Position numbers and translations under genes: made by a program
Assembly: GCF_001456355.1 (NCBI RefSeq)
Contig: NZ_CP010271.1
Location: 1-64,000 of the forward strand
DNA length: 64,000 bases
Direction of reading: 5' to 3'
Source: Mycobacteroides saopaulense
Lineage (GTDB): Bacteria > Actinomycetota > Actinomycetes > Mycobacteriales > Mycobacteriaceae
Part shown: positions 37,980-47,274 of the stretch, one piece after another
How the letters are laid out: every line of letters begins with the position of its first letter
Position numbering within the stretch: the stretch's first letter is position 1
Notes under the pieces: generated by a model
Told to the model about the DNA's origin: nothing
What the model saw: only the letters and a program-made list of their open reading frames with translations
Database searches by the model: none

Positions 37980-39490
37980 GAGGCCCCCTGTAGTGCTGCG
38001 GCAATGACCTGCCGCCCGATGGGTGCGGCGACGGAGCCGCCGGTGGCCGCCAGGGCGCGGTCTCCGCCGTCTTCGACGAGGACCGCGATGGCCACCTTGG
38101 GGGTGACAACGGTGGCCTGAGGATCGGATGTGGTGCTCTGGGCCGGCGCGAAGGCGATGTACCACGCGTGCGGTGGAGTGTTGCGCGGATCGGTGCCGTG
38201 CTCGGCGGTGCCGGTCTTGGAAGCGATCTGTACGCCGGGGAGGGCTCCGGTCTGTGCGGTGCGCTGTTCTGAGGCAATCATCAGTTCGGTCAGTGTGTTC
38301 GCGATAGCGGGTGTCACGGCTTGGCCGATGTCATCCGGGGTGGTGGTGGACAGATTCGAAAGGTCTGGGCCCTTAAGGCTATCGACCAGGTGTGGCTGCA
38401 TCAGCACGCCCTTGTTGGCGACGGCCGCGGCAATCATCGCGTTCTGCAGCGGGGTGACCGCGACGTCCTTTTGCCCGATGCTCGACATCGCGACGGCCGC
38501 ATCATCGGACATCGGCCCGACGGTCGAGGTAGCTACTTGCAGCGGAATGCCGTCGAGCTCGTGGTCGAGACCGAACGCCTGAGCCGCCTTGACCAGCTTG
38601 TCGCGCTTGAGCTGTTCGGCACCGAGTTTGGCGAAGGCGGTGTTGCAGGAGCGCGCGAACGCCTCCTTCAGCGAGGTGTTGTCACCACCCCCGCAGGAGG
38701 CCCGGTTGTAGTTCTCCAAGGTTGCGTTGCTGCCCGGTAGGAAGATCGTCGGCGACGCGGTCACCTCGGTGTTGACCGTCTTGCCGTCGGCCAGTGCGGC
38801 GGCGGTAGTGATCACCTTGAACGTCGAACCCGGTGGGTAGGTCTGAGAAATCGCACGATTCAGCATGGGCTGCGCCGGGTCCTCGGTGAGCCGATTCCAG
38901 GCCCCGTTCTCCTTCGCGGCATCCTGGCTCGCGAGCAGATTGGGGTCGTAGGACGGTGTCGAGACCATCGCGAGGATCTTTCCGGTGGAGGGCTCCAACG
39001 CCACCACCGAACCGCGGCAGCCGTCCTTGCAGCCGCGGTGCATCGCGTCGTACGCGGCCTGTTGCACGTCAGGGCGGATGGTGGTGACCACGCTGCCGCC
39101 CCGGGGGTCGCGGCCGGTGAAGAAGTCCGCCAGCCGCCGTCCGAACAGCCGGGGGTCGGATCCGTTGAGCACGGTGTCCTCGGCGCGCTCCAGCCCGGTG
39201 CTGGAGTAGTTGAGTGAGTAGAAGCCGGTGACCGGTGCGTACACCTCGGGGTCCGCGTACTGCCGCAGGAAGCGGAAGCGGCTGTCGGTGGCCACCGAGG
39301 AGGCGAGCAGCTGCCCGCTCGCCGAGATCTGCCCCCGCTGGCGCGAGTACTCGTCGAGCAGCACCCGCTGGTTGCGGGGGTCGGCGCGCAGCCCGGGGGC
39401 GGTGAACACCTGGGTGAGAGTGGCGTTGGCCAGCAGCAGCACGACCAGAGCCATGACGAACAGAGACACCCGGCGGATCGATGTGTTCAT
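37976..39490 (-). CDS. pbpA: penicillin-binding protein PbpA (class B transpeptidase)
   Basis: A 504-aa membrane-anchored D,D-transpeptidase that crosslinks septal peptidoglycan. It has an N-terminal helix ([19 protein letters not shown]), a dimerisation domain, and the transpeptidase motifs PGSTFKVIT (active-site Ser), RSCNTAF (SxN) and SKTGTAEHG (KTG). The start ATG 39490 overlaps rodA by 4 nt. It pairs with RodA, the glycosyltransferase, in the same operon. Confidence 0.98.
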   Translation of the reverse strand: MNTSIRRVSLFVMALVVLLLANATLTQVFTAPGLRADPRNQRVLLDEYSRQRGQISASGQLLASSVATDSRFRFLRQYADPEVYAPVTGFYSLNYSSTGLERAEDTVLNGSDPRLFGRRLADFFTGRDPRGGSVVTTIRPDVQQAAYDAMHRGCKDGCRGSVVALEPSTGKILAMVSTPSYDPNLLASQDAAKENGAWNRLTEDPAQPMLNRAISQTYPPGSTFKVITTAAALADGKTVNTEVTASPTIFLPGSNATLENYNRASCGGGDNTSLKEAFARSCNTAFAKLGAEQLKRDKLVKAAQAFGLDHELDGIPLQVATSTVGPMSDDAAVAMSSIGQKDVAVTPLQNAMIAAAVANKGVLMQPHLVDSLKGPDLSNLSTTTPDDIGQAVTPAIANTLTELMIASEQRTAQTGALPGVQIASKTGTAEHGTDPRNTPPHAWYIAFAPAQSTTSDPQATVVTPKVAIAVLVEDGGDRALAATGGSVAAPIGRQVIAAALQGAS

Positions 39491-40911
39491 ACGCGATCGA
39501 TCAGTTCCGTGCGGGCCTCCGCGATGGGGGCAGGATTCGGCTTGTCGGCCGTGCTCACCAGGGGACGGCGCGCGATATGCGAGATGCGCAACAGGATGGC
39601 CAGCAGCACGTAGTTGGAGACCAACGAGGATCCGCCGTACGAGATCCAGGGCGTGGTGAGGCCCGTCAACGGGATCAGCTTGGTGACGCCGCCGACCACG
39701 ATGAACAGCTGCAGCGCCAGTGCCGCGGACAGGCCGGAGGCCAGCAGCTTGCCGAAGCTGTCCCGCACCGCCAGCGCCGTGCGGAAGCCGCGGACGATGA
39801 GGATGGTGAACACCAACAGCACCCCGGCCAGGCCCACCAGTCCGAGCTCCTCGCCGATGGCGGCGATGATGAAATCTGTCGAGGCGGCCGGAACTGTACC
39901 GGGCTGACCGTTGCCCAGACCGGTGCCGAAAATGCCGCCGGTGGCGAAGCTGAACAACGACTGCATCATCTGGTACCCGTTGCCGTCCGCGTCCGCGAAG
40001 GGGTCGAGCCAGGTTTCGACGCGCACCCGCACATGCGCAAACAAGAAGTACGCCAGGAAGGCTCCGCCGACGAACAGGCCCAGACCTATCAGCACCCAGC
40101 TGATCCGCGCCGTCGCGACGTACAGCACCGTCAGGAACGAGGTGTAGAGCAGCAGCGAGGTGCCCAGGTCCTTTTCAAAGACCATGACGCCCACCGAGAT
40201 CGCCCATACGGCCAGCAGGGGGCCAAGGTCGCGGGCGCGCGGTGATTCCACGCCCCAGTAGCTGCGGCCGGCGGTGCGGAACAGATCGCGCTTGGTCATC
40301 AGGAAGGCGGCGAAGAAGATCAGCAACAGGATCTTGGCGGCCTCGGCCGGCTGAATCGACAGGAACGGCAATTCGATCCAGATCTTGGCGCCGTTCTGCT
40401 CCGAGACCGAGGACGGCAACAGTGCCGGGATGGCCAACAGGACGATTCCGACGATTCCGAAGGTGTACCCGTACCGCGCGAGCACCCGGTGATCCTTGAC
40501 GGCTACTAGCACCCCGACGAGCGCACCCACACCCACCAGTGTCCACAGCACCTGCGCGTTGGCTTCCAGGGAGTCAGGGCCTTCACCGGCGGCCGTCTTG
40601 GCCAGGTCCAGGCGGTGAATCATCACCAGCCCGAGTCCGTTGAGCAGCGCGACGCAGGGCAGCAGAAGCGGATCGGCATAGGGGGCATAGCGGCGAATCG
40701 CAAGGTGCGCCAACGTAAACAGCACCAGGTAGGCGATTCCGTACTTCAGCAGGTCCAGCGACAGTCCGCGTTCGAGGTTGGCCTCGACCAGGATCAGGGC
40801 GACGGTGGTGATGGCGGCGGCGAAGCCGAGGAGCCCCAACTCCGCGCTGCGTCGTGTCGGCTGCGCGGGTGGCACATTGGGCACGACAGCGGTTTGGGGC
40901 GCCGTCGTCAT
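39487..40911 (-). CDS. rodA: SEDS peptidoglycan glycosyltransferase RodA (FtsW/RodA/SpoVE)
   Basis: The 474-aa protein has about twelve membrane helices and SEDS-family motifs such as KDLGTSLLLYTSFLTVLYVA and the late LTTPWISYGGSSLVSNY, ending in a short cytoplasmic tail. SEDS proteins polymerise lipid II together with a class B PBP, here PbpA. Start ATG 40911 (MTTAPQTAVVPN) overlaps pstP by 4 nt; the 555-aa reading runs back through pstP in another frame and is rejected. Confidence 0.97.
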   Translation of the reverse strand: MTTAPQTAVVPNVPPAQPTRRSAELGLLGFAAAITTVALILVEANLERGLSLDLLKYGIAYLVLFTLAHLAIRRYAPYADPLLLPCVALLNGLGLVMIHRLDLAKTAAGEGPDSLEANAQVLWTLVGVGALVGVLVAVKDHRVLARYGYTFGIVGIVLLAIPALLPSSVSEQNGAKIWIELPFLSIQPAEAAKILLLIFFAAFLMTKRDLFRTAGRSYWGVESPRARDLGPLLAVWAISVGVMVFEKDLGTSLLLYTSFLTVLYVATARISWVLIGLGLFVGGAFLAYFLFAHVRVRVETWLDPFADADGNGYQMMQSLFSFATGGIFGTGLGNGQPGTVPAASTDFIIAAIGEELGLVGLAGVLLVFTILIVRGFRTALAVRDSFGKLLASGLSAALALQLFIVVGGVTKLIPLTGLTTPWISYGGSSLVSNYVLLAILLRISHIARRPLVSTADKPNPAPIAEARTELIDRV

Positions 40912-42431
40912 GACACGGTCCGGCAGGTAACACCCGGCTCTTGTGGTGGCGCCGGCAGCGGGGCGGGCGCAGGAGTGGTCGTGGTGGTCGGCGCGGTGCT
41001 GGCGCCGGGAGTCGTCGTAGACGGGGACGTCGGGGACGGCTTGGTCGTGGTCGTGGTCGTGGTCGTGGTGGTGCCCGACGTGGTGGACGGCGTGCGACCG
41101 GACGCGGTGGGCGCGGGTGAGGGCGGCGGCGTCTTCGGTGCGGGCGGCAGGCACGGCGGCAGCGCGTTTTTGGTGAGTTGGCGCAGTTGGCCAATCGCCT
41201 GGTCGAGAGTGCCGCCGGGGAGCCCGGTTTCGACCTGCTGGCGCTCGGACGGCCGCAGATCGGACACCTTGAGGTACTTGCAGGACAGGCCGGAAGCGGC
41301 TTCCCCATAGCTCACCAGGGACATGTCTCCGCGACTGTCGAGGCAGCCGACGAGGTCCGGCCGCTGCAACCGATACCCCAGCAGCGAGCCCTGGACCCCC
41401 TGCATGATGGAGACGTTGCCTTCGTAGGCGCTTACGTAATAGTTGTTGAGCACCACGCGGCGGGCGATCGCCAGGCCGGACAATGCGATGAGCACCACGA
41501 GCACCGCCGCGATCAGCCAGCGCAGCCGCCGCTTCTTGGGCTTGGCGGTGTTGGATTCGCTTGCCTCGGAATCGGATTCGTCCTCGGCAGGTTCGGGTTC
41601 CTTCAGGGCGCGCTGAATCGCGGCGGCGCGACCGGCGGCCGTGTTGGGCGGCGGGGTGTCGGTGTCGGCATCGGTGGACACCGCACCCGCGACGATCGGC
41701 CGAGTCTGTCCGTAGTCCAGTTCCACGACGTCGGCGACGACGACCGTGACGTTGTCGGGCCCTCCGCTGCGTAGCGCGAGTTCGATAAGCCGGTCGGCCG
41801 CGGCCGAGACATCGGCGATTTCCAGTGCCTCAGCGATGGTTTCGTGACTGACCGGATCGGACAGACCGTCCGAACACAGCAGGTACCTATCTCCGGCGTG
41901 CGCCTCGCGCATGATGAGTGTGGGCTCGACCGGGGCGCCGGTGAGTGCGCGCATGATGAGCGAGCGCTGCGGGTGGTTGTGCGCTTGCTCCGGAGTGATG
42001 CGACCCTCGTCGACAAGCGTCTGTACGAAGGTGTCGTCCTTGGAGATCTGAGTCAGCTCGCCATCGCGCATCAGATACGCACGAGAGTCACCGATATGCA
42101 CCATGCCCAGGCGCTTCCCCGCGAACAGGAAGGCCGTCAGGGTGGTGCCCATCCCGTCCAGCTCGGGCTCGGCGCGCACATGATCGGCGATTGCGCCGTT
42201 GCCGGCGTAGACGGCGTCGGCAAGGGTGTCCAACAGATCGCCGCCCGGTTCGTCGTCGTCCAGCGGTGCCAACGCCGCGATGACCAGCTGCGAGGCAACC
42301 TCACCGGCGGCATGACCGCCCATACCGTCGGCCAACGCCAACAGCCGGGCCCCGGCATAGACCGAGTCCTCGTTGTTCGACCGCACCAGTCCGCGATCGC
42401 TACGCGCGGCGTAGCGGAGTACCAGTGTCAC
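40908..42431 (-). CDS. pstP: PP2C-type Ser/Thr phosphatase PstP
   Basis: The only PPM-family phosphatase of the kinase operon; it reverses PknA/PknB phosphorylation. The 507-aa protein has an N-terminal phosphatase domain (SDRGLVRSNNEDSVYAG, ADGMGGHAAGEVAS, IGDSRAYLMRDGELTQI, SDGLSD and GGPDNVTVVVAD with the metal-binding Asp residues), a disordered linker, a membrane helix near 302-320 and an extracellular part ending in a Thr/Pro-rich tail. ATG 42431 overlaps fhaB by 4 nt. The GTC/GTG repeat visible on the + strand near 41041-41070 encodes the Thr run. Confidence 0.98.
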   Translation of the reverse strand: MTLVLRYAARSDRGLVRSNNEDSVYAGARLLALADGMGGHAAGEVASQLVIAALAPLDDDEPGGDLLDTLADAVYAGNGAIADHVRAEPELDGMGTTLTAFLFAGKRLGMVHIGDSRAYLMRDGELTQISKDDTFVQTLVDEGRITPEQAHNHPQRSLIMRALTGAPVEPTLIMREAHAGDRYLLCSDGLSDPVSHETIAEALEIADVSAAADRLIELALRSGGPDNVTVVVADVVELDYGQTRPIVAGAVSTDADTDTPPPNTAAGRAAAIQRALKEPEPAEDESDSEASESNTAKPKKRRLRWLIAAVLVVLIALSGLAIARRVVLNNYYVSAYEGNVSIMQGVQGSLLGYRLQRPDLVGCLDSRGDMSLVSYGEAASGLSCKYLKVSDLRPSERQQVETGLPGGTLDQAIGQLRQLTKNALPPCLPPAPKTPPPSPAPTASGRTPSTTSGTTTTTTTTTTKPSPTSPSTTTPGASTAPTTTTTPAPAPLPAPPQEPGVTCRTVS

Positions 42432-42892
42432 GAGCGCAGCTCGATCACTGTCTTACCGATCCGTACCGGCGTCCCCTGGGGAACCCGCAGCGCCGTCGTC
42501 ACCTTCTCCCTATCCAGATATGTGCCGTTGGTCGATCCTAGATCCTCGACGTACCAATCCGCCCCGCGTGGCGATAGCCGCGCGTGCCGCGTCGACGAGT
42601 AATCGTCGGTCAGGACCAGTGTGGAATCGTCGGCACGACCGATCAAAATGGGCTGTGTACCGAGCGTGATCCGTGTGCCTGCCAGCGCGCCCTCGGTCAC
42701 CAGCAGGTACTGCATCTGCCGCCTGCCCGTCTTCGCGGGGCGGATGGAGCGCAGATTCAAACCCCGATTTGCCATCAGCTGGCCGGTCGGAGCGTAGATA
42801 TCGGTGCGCAGGATGCGCAGCACAGACCAGATGAACACCCACAGCAGCAACAGGAACCCACCGCGGGTGAGCTGGAGCACCAGTCCCTGCAT
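42428..42892 (-). CDS. fhaB: FHA-domain protein FhaB (FipA)
   Basis: A 154-aa protein with one N-terminal membrane helix (GFLLLLWVFIWSVLRIL) and a C-terminal FHA domain (ILIGRADDSTLVLTDDYSSTRHARL, DLGSTNGTYLD) that binds phosphothreonine. FhaB/FipA links FtsZ and FtsQ under oxidative stress. ATG 42892 (MQGLVLQLTRGG) matches the homologue exactly; the longer reading to 43126 is not family-like. 167 nt lie between it and fhaA. Confidence 0.96.
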   Translation of the reverse strand: MQGLVLQLTRGGFLLLLWVFIWSVLRILRTDIYAPTGQLMANRGLNLRSIRPAKTGRRQMQYLLVTEGALAGTRITLGTQPILIGRADDSTLVLTDDYSSTRHARLSPRGADWYVEDLGSTNGTYLDREKVTTALRVPQGTPVRIGKTVIELRS

Positions 42893-43059
42893 CCGGTTGT
42901 CGTTCCTCTCGCTGGTCCATCGCGCCTCGGCGAGGGTGTCCGGCAGACCGGACATATTCGGCAGGGCAACGATACTTGTCAGGCTCACCCGCCGGGGCCC
43001 GATACGTGCAGCCTGTGTCGAACGCGGTGTTGCCGATGCGGTCGCGGTTCCTCTGTTGC

Positions 43060-44430
43060 CTACTGGACCCGAACGATGATCTCGGAGTGGCCCAGCCGGA
43101 TGATGTCGCCGTCGGCCAGCTGCCATTCGGTGACCGGTGCGTTGTTGACGGTGGTGCCGTTGGTCGAGTTCAGATCGGACAACAGCGCGGCATGTCCGTC
43201 GAAGCGCACCTCGAGGTGACGGCGCGAGACGCCGGTGTCGGGCAGCCGGAACTGCGCGTCCTGACCACGACCGATGACGTTGGTGCCCTCACGCAGCTGG
43301 TACGTACGGCCGCTGCCGTCGTCCAGCTGCAAGGTGACGGTCGTGCGTCCGGCGCCCGGGCCGCCCGCGGGGGCACCGTAATCGGGGCTGCTCTGGTAGC
43401 CACCCTGCTCGTAGTCGCCGTACTCAGGCTCGCCGTAGCCACCCTGCGGTGATCCGTAACCGCCCTGCTGCGGAGGGGCTCCGTAGCCGCCACCCTGCTG
43501 CGGATAGGCGGGAGGACGGCCGTAGTCCTGGCCCGGAGGGGGACCCTGCTGGCCGCCGTATCCGCCGCCTTGCGGCGGGGCACCGTATCCACCGCCCTGC
43601 TCGTACTCGCCGTAGTTGGGGCGAGGGGGCTCGCCGTAGCCGCCTTGCTGCGGTGGAGCTCCGTAGCCGCCTTGCTGCGGCGGAGCCGGGGGACGGCCGT
43701 AGTCCTGGCCGCCGCCGTAGCCGCCCTGCTCATAGCCGCCCTGCTGCGGAGGACGCTGCTGGTAGCCGCCCTGCTCATAGCCGGCGGGGGGACGGCCGTA
43801 GTCCTGGCCGTACTGCTGACCCTGTCCGTAGCCGCCACCTTCGTAACCGCCCTGGCGCGGGGGGTATCCCTGGCCACCCTGCGGCTGCTGACCGCGCGGA
43901 TCCTGGTCGGGACGCCCGTACCGGTCGTCCTCTCGGCCGTACTCTTCGCCGGGGCGTCCCTGCTGGGGACCTGGGTTGTCAGTCATGGATGCTCCTGGTT
44001 GTGGATCCGGGGTCGTAGGGGCAGTCGTCACGGCGCCGTGCGTACGGTCCCGCTTGGTGTCGGGATTGACCACACCGCGCGCGCGAAACTGGCCGGTGTG
44101 CAAGTTTGGTGATTGTTCGAATCGGACAACAACCTCACCATACGTTTGCCACCCCTGATCGCGAATATATTCGCGCAGGTGTTCGGCGAACGTGTCTGCG
44201 TTGAGATCGCGATCGTCGGCCGCCTTCTCGTGATCTCCGGTGCTGAGGAGAACAAAGAACTCGTTCGGAGCCAGCAGCCGGCCCTGGCCTGCTGACCTGA
44301 CGCCATCGGCGGCCTCACGACGTAGGGAGGCCTGCACTTCCTGCGGGACGATGCTGCCGCCGAAGACGCGGGCGAAGGCATCGCCGACCACGTCTTCGAG
44401 CTTGCGTTCGAAGCGCTGGACAATTCCCAT
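43060..44430 (-). CDS. fhaA: FHA-domain protein FhaA (DUF3662)
   Basis: The 456-aa protein has an N-terminal DUF3662 domain (MGIVQRFERKLEDVVGDAFARVFGG and following, about 1-125), a long Gly/Tyr/Gln/Pro-rich repetitive linker (about 150-360) and a C-terminal FHA domain (NVIGRGQDAQFRLPDTGVSRRHLEV, LNSTNGTTVN). FhaA binds phosphorylated MviN and PbpA and controls peptidoglycan synthesis. It is the first gene of the block running to pknB. The repetitive DNA of the linker is coding. Confidence 0.97.
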   Translation of the reverse strand: MGIVQRFERKLEDVVGDAFARVFGGSIVPQEVQASLRREAADGVRSAGQGRLLAPNEFFVLLSTGDHEKAADDRDLNADTFAEHLREYIRDQGWQTYGEVVVRFEQSPNLHTGQFRARGVVNPDTKRDRTHGAVTTAPTTPDPQPGASMTDNPGPQQGRPGEEYGREDDRYGRPDQDPRGQQPQGGQGYPPRQGGYEGGGYGQGQQYGQDYGRPPAGYEQGGYQQRPPQQGGYEQGGYGGGQDYGRPPAPPQQGGYGAPPQQGGYGEPPRPNYGEYEQGGGYGAPPQGGGYGGQQGPPPGQDYGRPPAYPQQGGGYGAPPQQGGYGSPQGGYGEPEYGDYEQGGYQSSPDYGAPAGGPGAGRTTVTLQLDDGSGRTYQLREGTNVIGRGQDAQFRLPDTGVSRRHLEVRFDGHAALLSDLNSTNGTTVNNAPVTEWQLADGDIIRLGHSEIIVRVQ

Positions 44431-44687
44431 GCCTTCCTCCTTTCGGCGATCGCGTGGCAGGTTCTGCGCGCATGGCGCAGCGCGCCGCCACGAGCGGATC
44501 TCGAGTAGATGGTATCGGTTTGATGATCGGCGGCACCCACTCCTCTATTACGAGACGACATCGTCTTGGCACCAACAGTCGTTCTATGCATGTGGTTTGT
44601 GACAATTGGCATGGGTGAGCGGGCGGCCGCCGGGCCTTCGCGGTTCGGAGGTGGGGTCGGGATCGTGATAGGCTGCCGCGGTCGTTG
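44431..44687 (-). promoter_or_regulatory. probable promoter region of fhaA
   Basis: A 257-nt gap between fhaA (- strand) and tRNA-Leu (+ strand). AAAGGAGGAAGG directly before ATG 44430 is a strong ribosome binding site for fhaA. No coding sequence is visible; promoters for both flanking genes are expected here, but I cannot name them with confidence. Confidence 0.4.
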
Positions 44688-44770
44688 GGGCGAGTGGCGG
44701 AATGGCAGACGCGCTGGCTTCAGGTGCCAGTGTCCTTCGGGACGTGGGGGTTCAAGTCCCCCTTCGCCCA
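44688..44770 (+). tRNA. tRNA-Leu (anticodon CAG)
   Basis: Class II tRNA with acceptor GGGCGAG (44688-44694) pairing with TTCGCCC (44763-44769, one G-U pair), anticodon stem CTGGC/GCCAG around loop TTCAGGT (anticodon CAG), a long variable arm (TGTCCTTCGGGACG) and T-arm GGGGGTTCAAGTCCCCC. CCA is not templated. Confidence 0.97.
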
Positions 44771-44799
44771 CAAGTATGTGGGCTACCAAGCCCAGCGAT

Positions 44800-44835
44800 A
44801 AAGGCCGGAGACCCCGCGGGGTTTCCGGCCTTTTT
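44800..44835 (+). terminator. rho-independent terminator of tRNA-Leu
   Basis: A long GC hairpin with outer arms AAAGGCCGGA and TTCCGGCCTTT and an inner ACCCC/GGGGT around GC, then a T-rich run. It lies 30 nt after the tRNA. Confidence 0.9.
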
Positions 44836-44989
44836 CTTTCCAGTTCTTTCCCCGGATGCCAGATTGCGGGGGCCGTCGTCCCCCGCACCTCGTGACGTCA
44901 GCTACGTCGCCTGTTGGGAGGAACCCGCTGGGCTGTACGGTCATCATTCACAGGGTGTTTTCTATGATTCGGGCAGTAAGGGGGAACAG

Positions 44990-45607
44990 ATGCCCGATCC
45001 GTACTCACACGGTGACGAGGCCGGCCAGCGCGAGGCGCAGCAAACCTGGGGTGCCATACGATGGCAGGAGCCGGGTATCACCACACCGCGCCCGCCAACC
45101 GTCGCCGAGTCGCGGGCCCGGGACAAAGCGCGTCGTGCCCGCGAGGCCGAGCGCAGGCTGGCCGAGGTACAGGCTCAGAAGGCCGAGGAACGGCGACGGA
45201 CCCGCAACAACGTCCTCATGGGCTCCGTTGTGGTCGCGGGCATCGCGGCGGTCGTGGCCGTCGGCTATGCGGTGATCGACCGCGATGACGATATCGAGGC
45301 CACATGTGTCCAGGATGGCTCCAACGTCGTCGCTCCAGAGGAGTACTGCGAGCGCGGTACCCAGTCGTCTTCGGGCGGCGTGTTCATCTACGCCGGATCG
45401 CCCTACCGGTACTACTACGGCGGCCGAAACCAGGGCATCGGGACCATCGCCACCGGCGGCACCCTGGAATTGCCGAAGGGCACCACGGCCAGGACGGGCT
45501 CGGGCACCAAGATCACCAAATCCGATGGTTCGGGCAGTGTTTCGCGTTCTCCGTCGGTCTCGCGCGGCGGCTTCGGATCCAGCAGCTCGGGAAGTTCGGG
45601 GAGTTGA
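44990..45607 (+). CDS. YgiB/DUF1190-like membrane-anchored protein
   Basis: 205 aa, with a charged helical N-terminus (RARDKARRAREAERRLAEVQAQKAEERRR, probable coiled coil), a membrane helix (VLMGSVVVAGIAAVVAVGYAV) and an exported C-terminal part with two Cys residues, a Tyr-rich FIYAGSPYRYYYGGRNQGIG segment and a Ser/Gly tail. The pairing with a glutathionylspermidine-synthase-like gene (1-nt overlap, TGATG) and a DUF350 gene recalls E. coli YgiB-YgiC and YjfM-YjfC-YjfL, so I infer a DUF1190-like role. ATG 44990 is set by AAGGGGGAAC upstream. Confidence 0.8.
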   Translation: MPDPYSHGDEAGQREAQQTWGAIRWQEPGITTPRPPTVAESRARDKARRAREAERRLAEVQAQKAEERRRTRNNVLMGSVVVAGIAAVVAVGYAVIDRDDDIEATCVQDGSNVVAPEEYCERGTQSSSGGVFIYAGSPYRYYYGGRNQGIGTIATGGTLELPKGTTARTGSGTKITKSDGSGSVSRSPSVSRGGFGSSSSGSSGS

Positions 45608-46773
45608 TGCGCCGCGAGCATGCGCTCCCCCGTTCCGGCTGGGAACAAACCGTTGCCTCCCAGGGGATGTGTTATGGCACACCAGCGCGGATGGCAGACG
45701 GAAGCGACCGTCCCTACTGGGACGAGTCCGTTCACTATGTCTTCGACATGGATGAGGTGCTCTCGCTCGAGGCAACAGTCGAAGTGCTCCACTCCATGTG
45801 CCTGGAAGCCGTTGAGCATGTGATCCTGGTGGGTCGCTACCGAGACTTCGGCCTGCCGGAATGGGCCTGGGAACACATCGAGAAGTCTTGGCGTAGAAGA
45901 GATCCGCATTTGTACGGACGTTTCGACCTGCGATACGACGGGCGGCGACCACCCGTTCTGCTCGAGTACAACGCCGACACGCCCACCTCCTTGTTGGAGG
46001 CATCCATCCTGCAGTGGCATTGGAAGACCGAGGTGTTTCCCCGGGACGATCAATGGAACTCCCTGCATGAGCAGCTGGTGGCGCGCTGGAAGCAGATCAG
46101 CAGGCAATTTCCTGGCGCGGAAACACATTTCGCGTGGTCATCGGCGGACCAGACAGGCGAGGACCATGTGACGTTGGCCTATCTTCAGGAATGCGCCGCC
46201 GAGGCCGGGCTCAACACCGTTGGCCTGCCCATCGAGGAAATTGGCTGGGATCACGATCTCAACCGCCTCGTCGATCTGGAGGAAGCGCCGATCGAGTCGA
46301 TCTTCAAGTTGTACCCGTGGGAATGGATGCTGGACGACGACTTCGGCAGGCACGCAGTGGATCTGCTTCCCGAAACCTTGTGGATCGAGCCGCTGTGGAA
46401 GACGCTACTGAGCAACAAGGCAATTCTCGCGATTCTGTGGGAGATGTATCCCGGGCATCCCAATCTGCTCCCGGCCTACATCGACAGCCCGCACGAACTG
46501 ACCGAGTACGTCCGCAAGCCGAAACTCGGCCGCGAAGGCGCCAACATCACCGTGGTGGGAGCGGGCTACGAGACAGCCACGGGCGGTGTCTACGGTGAAG
46601 AGGGGTACGTCTATCAGCTGCTGGATCCGTTGCCTGAGTTCGACGGCATGAGGCCGGTCCTGGGCGCCTGGATTGTCGGCGATGAATCGGCGGGCTTGGG
46701 GATTCGTGAGACGGCAGGCCTGATCACCGACGACGGTGCCGCGTTCGTTCCCCACCGGATACCACCTCAATAA
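45607..46773 (+). CDS. glutathionylspermidine synthase family (YgiC/YjfC-like) ATP-grasp protein
   Basis: The 388-aa protein has the pre-ATP-grasp/ATP-grasp fold of the C-terminal half of glutathionylspermidine synthase: YWDESVHYVFDMDEV, LYGRFDLRYDG, LLEYNADTPTSLLEA, DQTGEDHVTLAYLQECA, KLYPWEWMLDDDFG, WIEPLWKTLLSNKAIL, YVRKPKLGREGANITV and GAWIVGDESAGLGIRE. It should form an amide bond using ATP; the substrate is unknown, and mycobacteria are not known to make glutathionylspermidine. ATG 45607 overlaps the preceding stop. Confidence 0.93.
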   Translation: MRREHALPRSGWEQTVASQGMCYGTPARMADGSDRPYWDESVHYVFDMDEVLSLEATVEVLHSMCLEAVEHVILVGRYRDFGLPEWAWEHIEKSWRRRDPHLYGRFDLRYDGRRPPVLLEYNADTPTSLLEASILQWHWKTEVFPRDDQWNSLHEQLVARWKQISRQFPGAETHFAWSSADQTGEDHVTLAYLQECAAEAGLNTVGLPIEEIGWDHDLNRLVDLEEAPIESIFKLYPWEWMLDDDFGRHAVDLLPETLWIEPLWKTLLSNKAILAILWEMYPGHPNLLPAYIDSPHELTEYVRKPKLGREGANITVVGAGYETATGGVYGEEGYVYQLLDPLPEFDGMRPVLGAWIVGDESAGLGIRETAGLITDDGAAFVPHRIPPQ

Positions 46774-46798
46774 CGACACCGAGCACCAGACAGACGGG

Positions 46799-47245
46799 AT
46801 GACAACCATGAACGCAGCGGGATACTGGTCGATCGTCGCGCACGGTGCAGCGGCCATCTGGCTATACGCCGCAGTGGGATTCGCGCTGACGGCCATCGGG
46901 TTCTTCGTGCTGGACTGGACCACGCCGGGCCCATTGCGGCAGATGGTCCGAGCGGGTCTGCCCAATGCGGCAGTGATTTTGGCGGCGGGCCTGTTGTCGC
47001 AGGCATTCGTGATCGTCCTCGCCATCTACACGGCGTCGGGGAACATCGTCGAGGGACTGGTGCGCACGCTGGTCTTCGGGCTTATCGGCATAGCGGCCCA
47101 GACGATCTGCATCAGACTGATCGAGTGGGTGATGGGTATTGACGTCGGAGACATACTGGCGCACAGGAAGTTCGTGCCCGCCGCACTCGTCGTCGCCGCG
47201 GCCTATCTGGCGGTCGGATTGGTGATCGCTGCCGCAATCCTCTAG
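46799..47245 (+). CDS. DUF350 (YjfL-like) membrane protein
   Basis: 148 aa with four membrane helices, roughly 15-35, 55-75, 85-105 and 120-145, and the DUF350-like sequence AVGFALTAIGFFVLDWTTPG. DUF350 proteins accompany YgiB/YgiC-type genes, completing a three-gene module. It starts at ATG 46799 (MTTMNAAGYW) or ATG 46808, 25-34 nt after the previous stop. Function unknown; a membrane partner of the ATP-grasp enzyme is plausible. Confidence 0.85.
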   Translation: MTTMNAAGYWSIVAHGAAAIWLYAAVGFALTAIGFFVLDWTTPGPLRQMVRAGLPNAAVILAAGLLSQAFVIVLAIYTASGNIVEGLVRTLVFGLIGIAAQTICIRLIEWVMGIDVGDILAHRKFVPAALVVAAAYLAVGLVIAAAIL

Positions 47246-47274
47246 TGCGGGCGGCAAATCGTGCCGCGCGCGGC

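Noticed and set aside
41041..41070. Trinucleotide-like GTCGTG repeat
   Set aside because: It encodes the Thr run in the PstP tail; coding low complexity, not a regulatory repeat.
39487..41154. 555-codon reading of rodA
   Set aside because: The first 81 codons overlap pstP in another frame and are His/Arg-rich; ATG 40911 with a 4-nt overlap is the natural start.
43380..43980. Short repeated units that could suggest a CRISPR or satellite array
   Set aside because: They encode the Gly/Tyr/Gln-rich linker of FhaA; unit lengths vary and no spacers are present.
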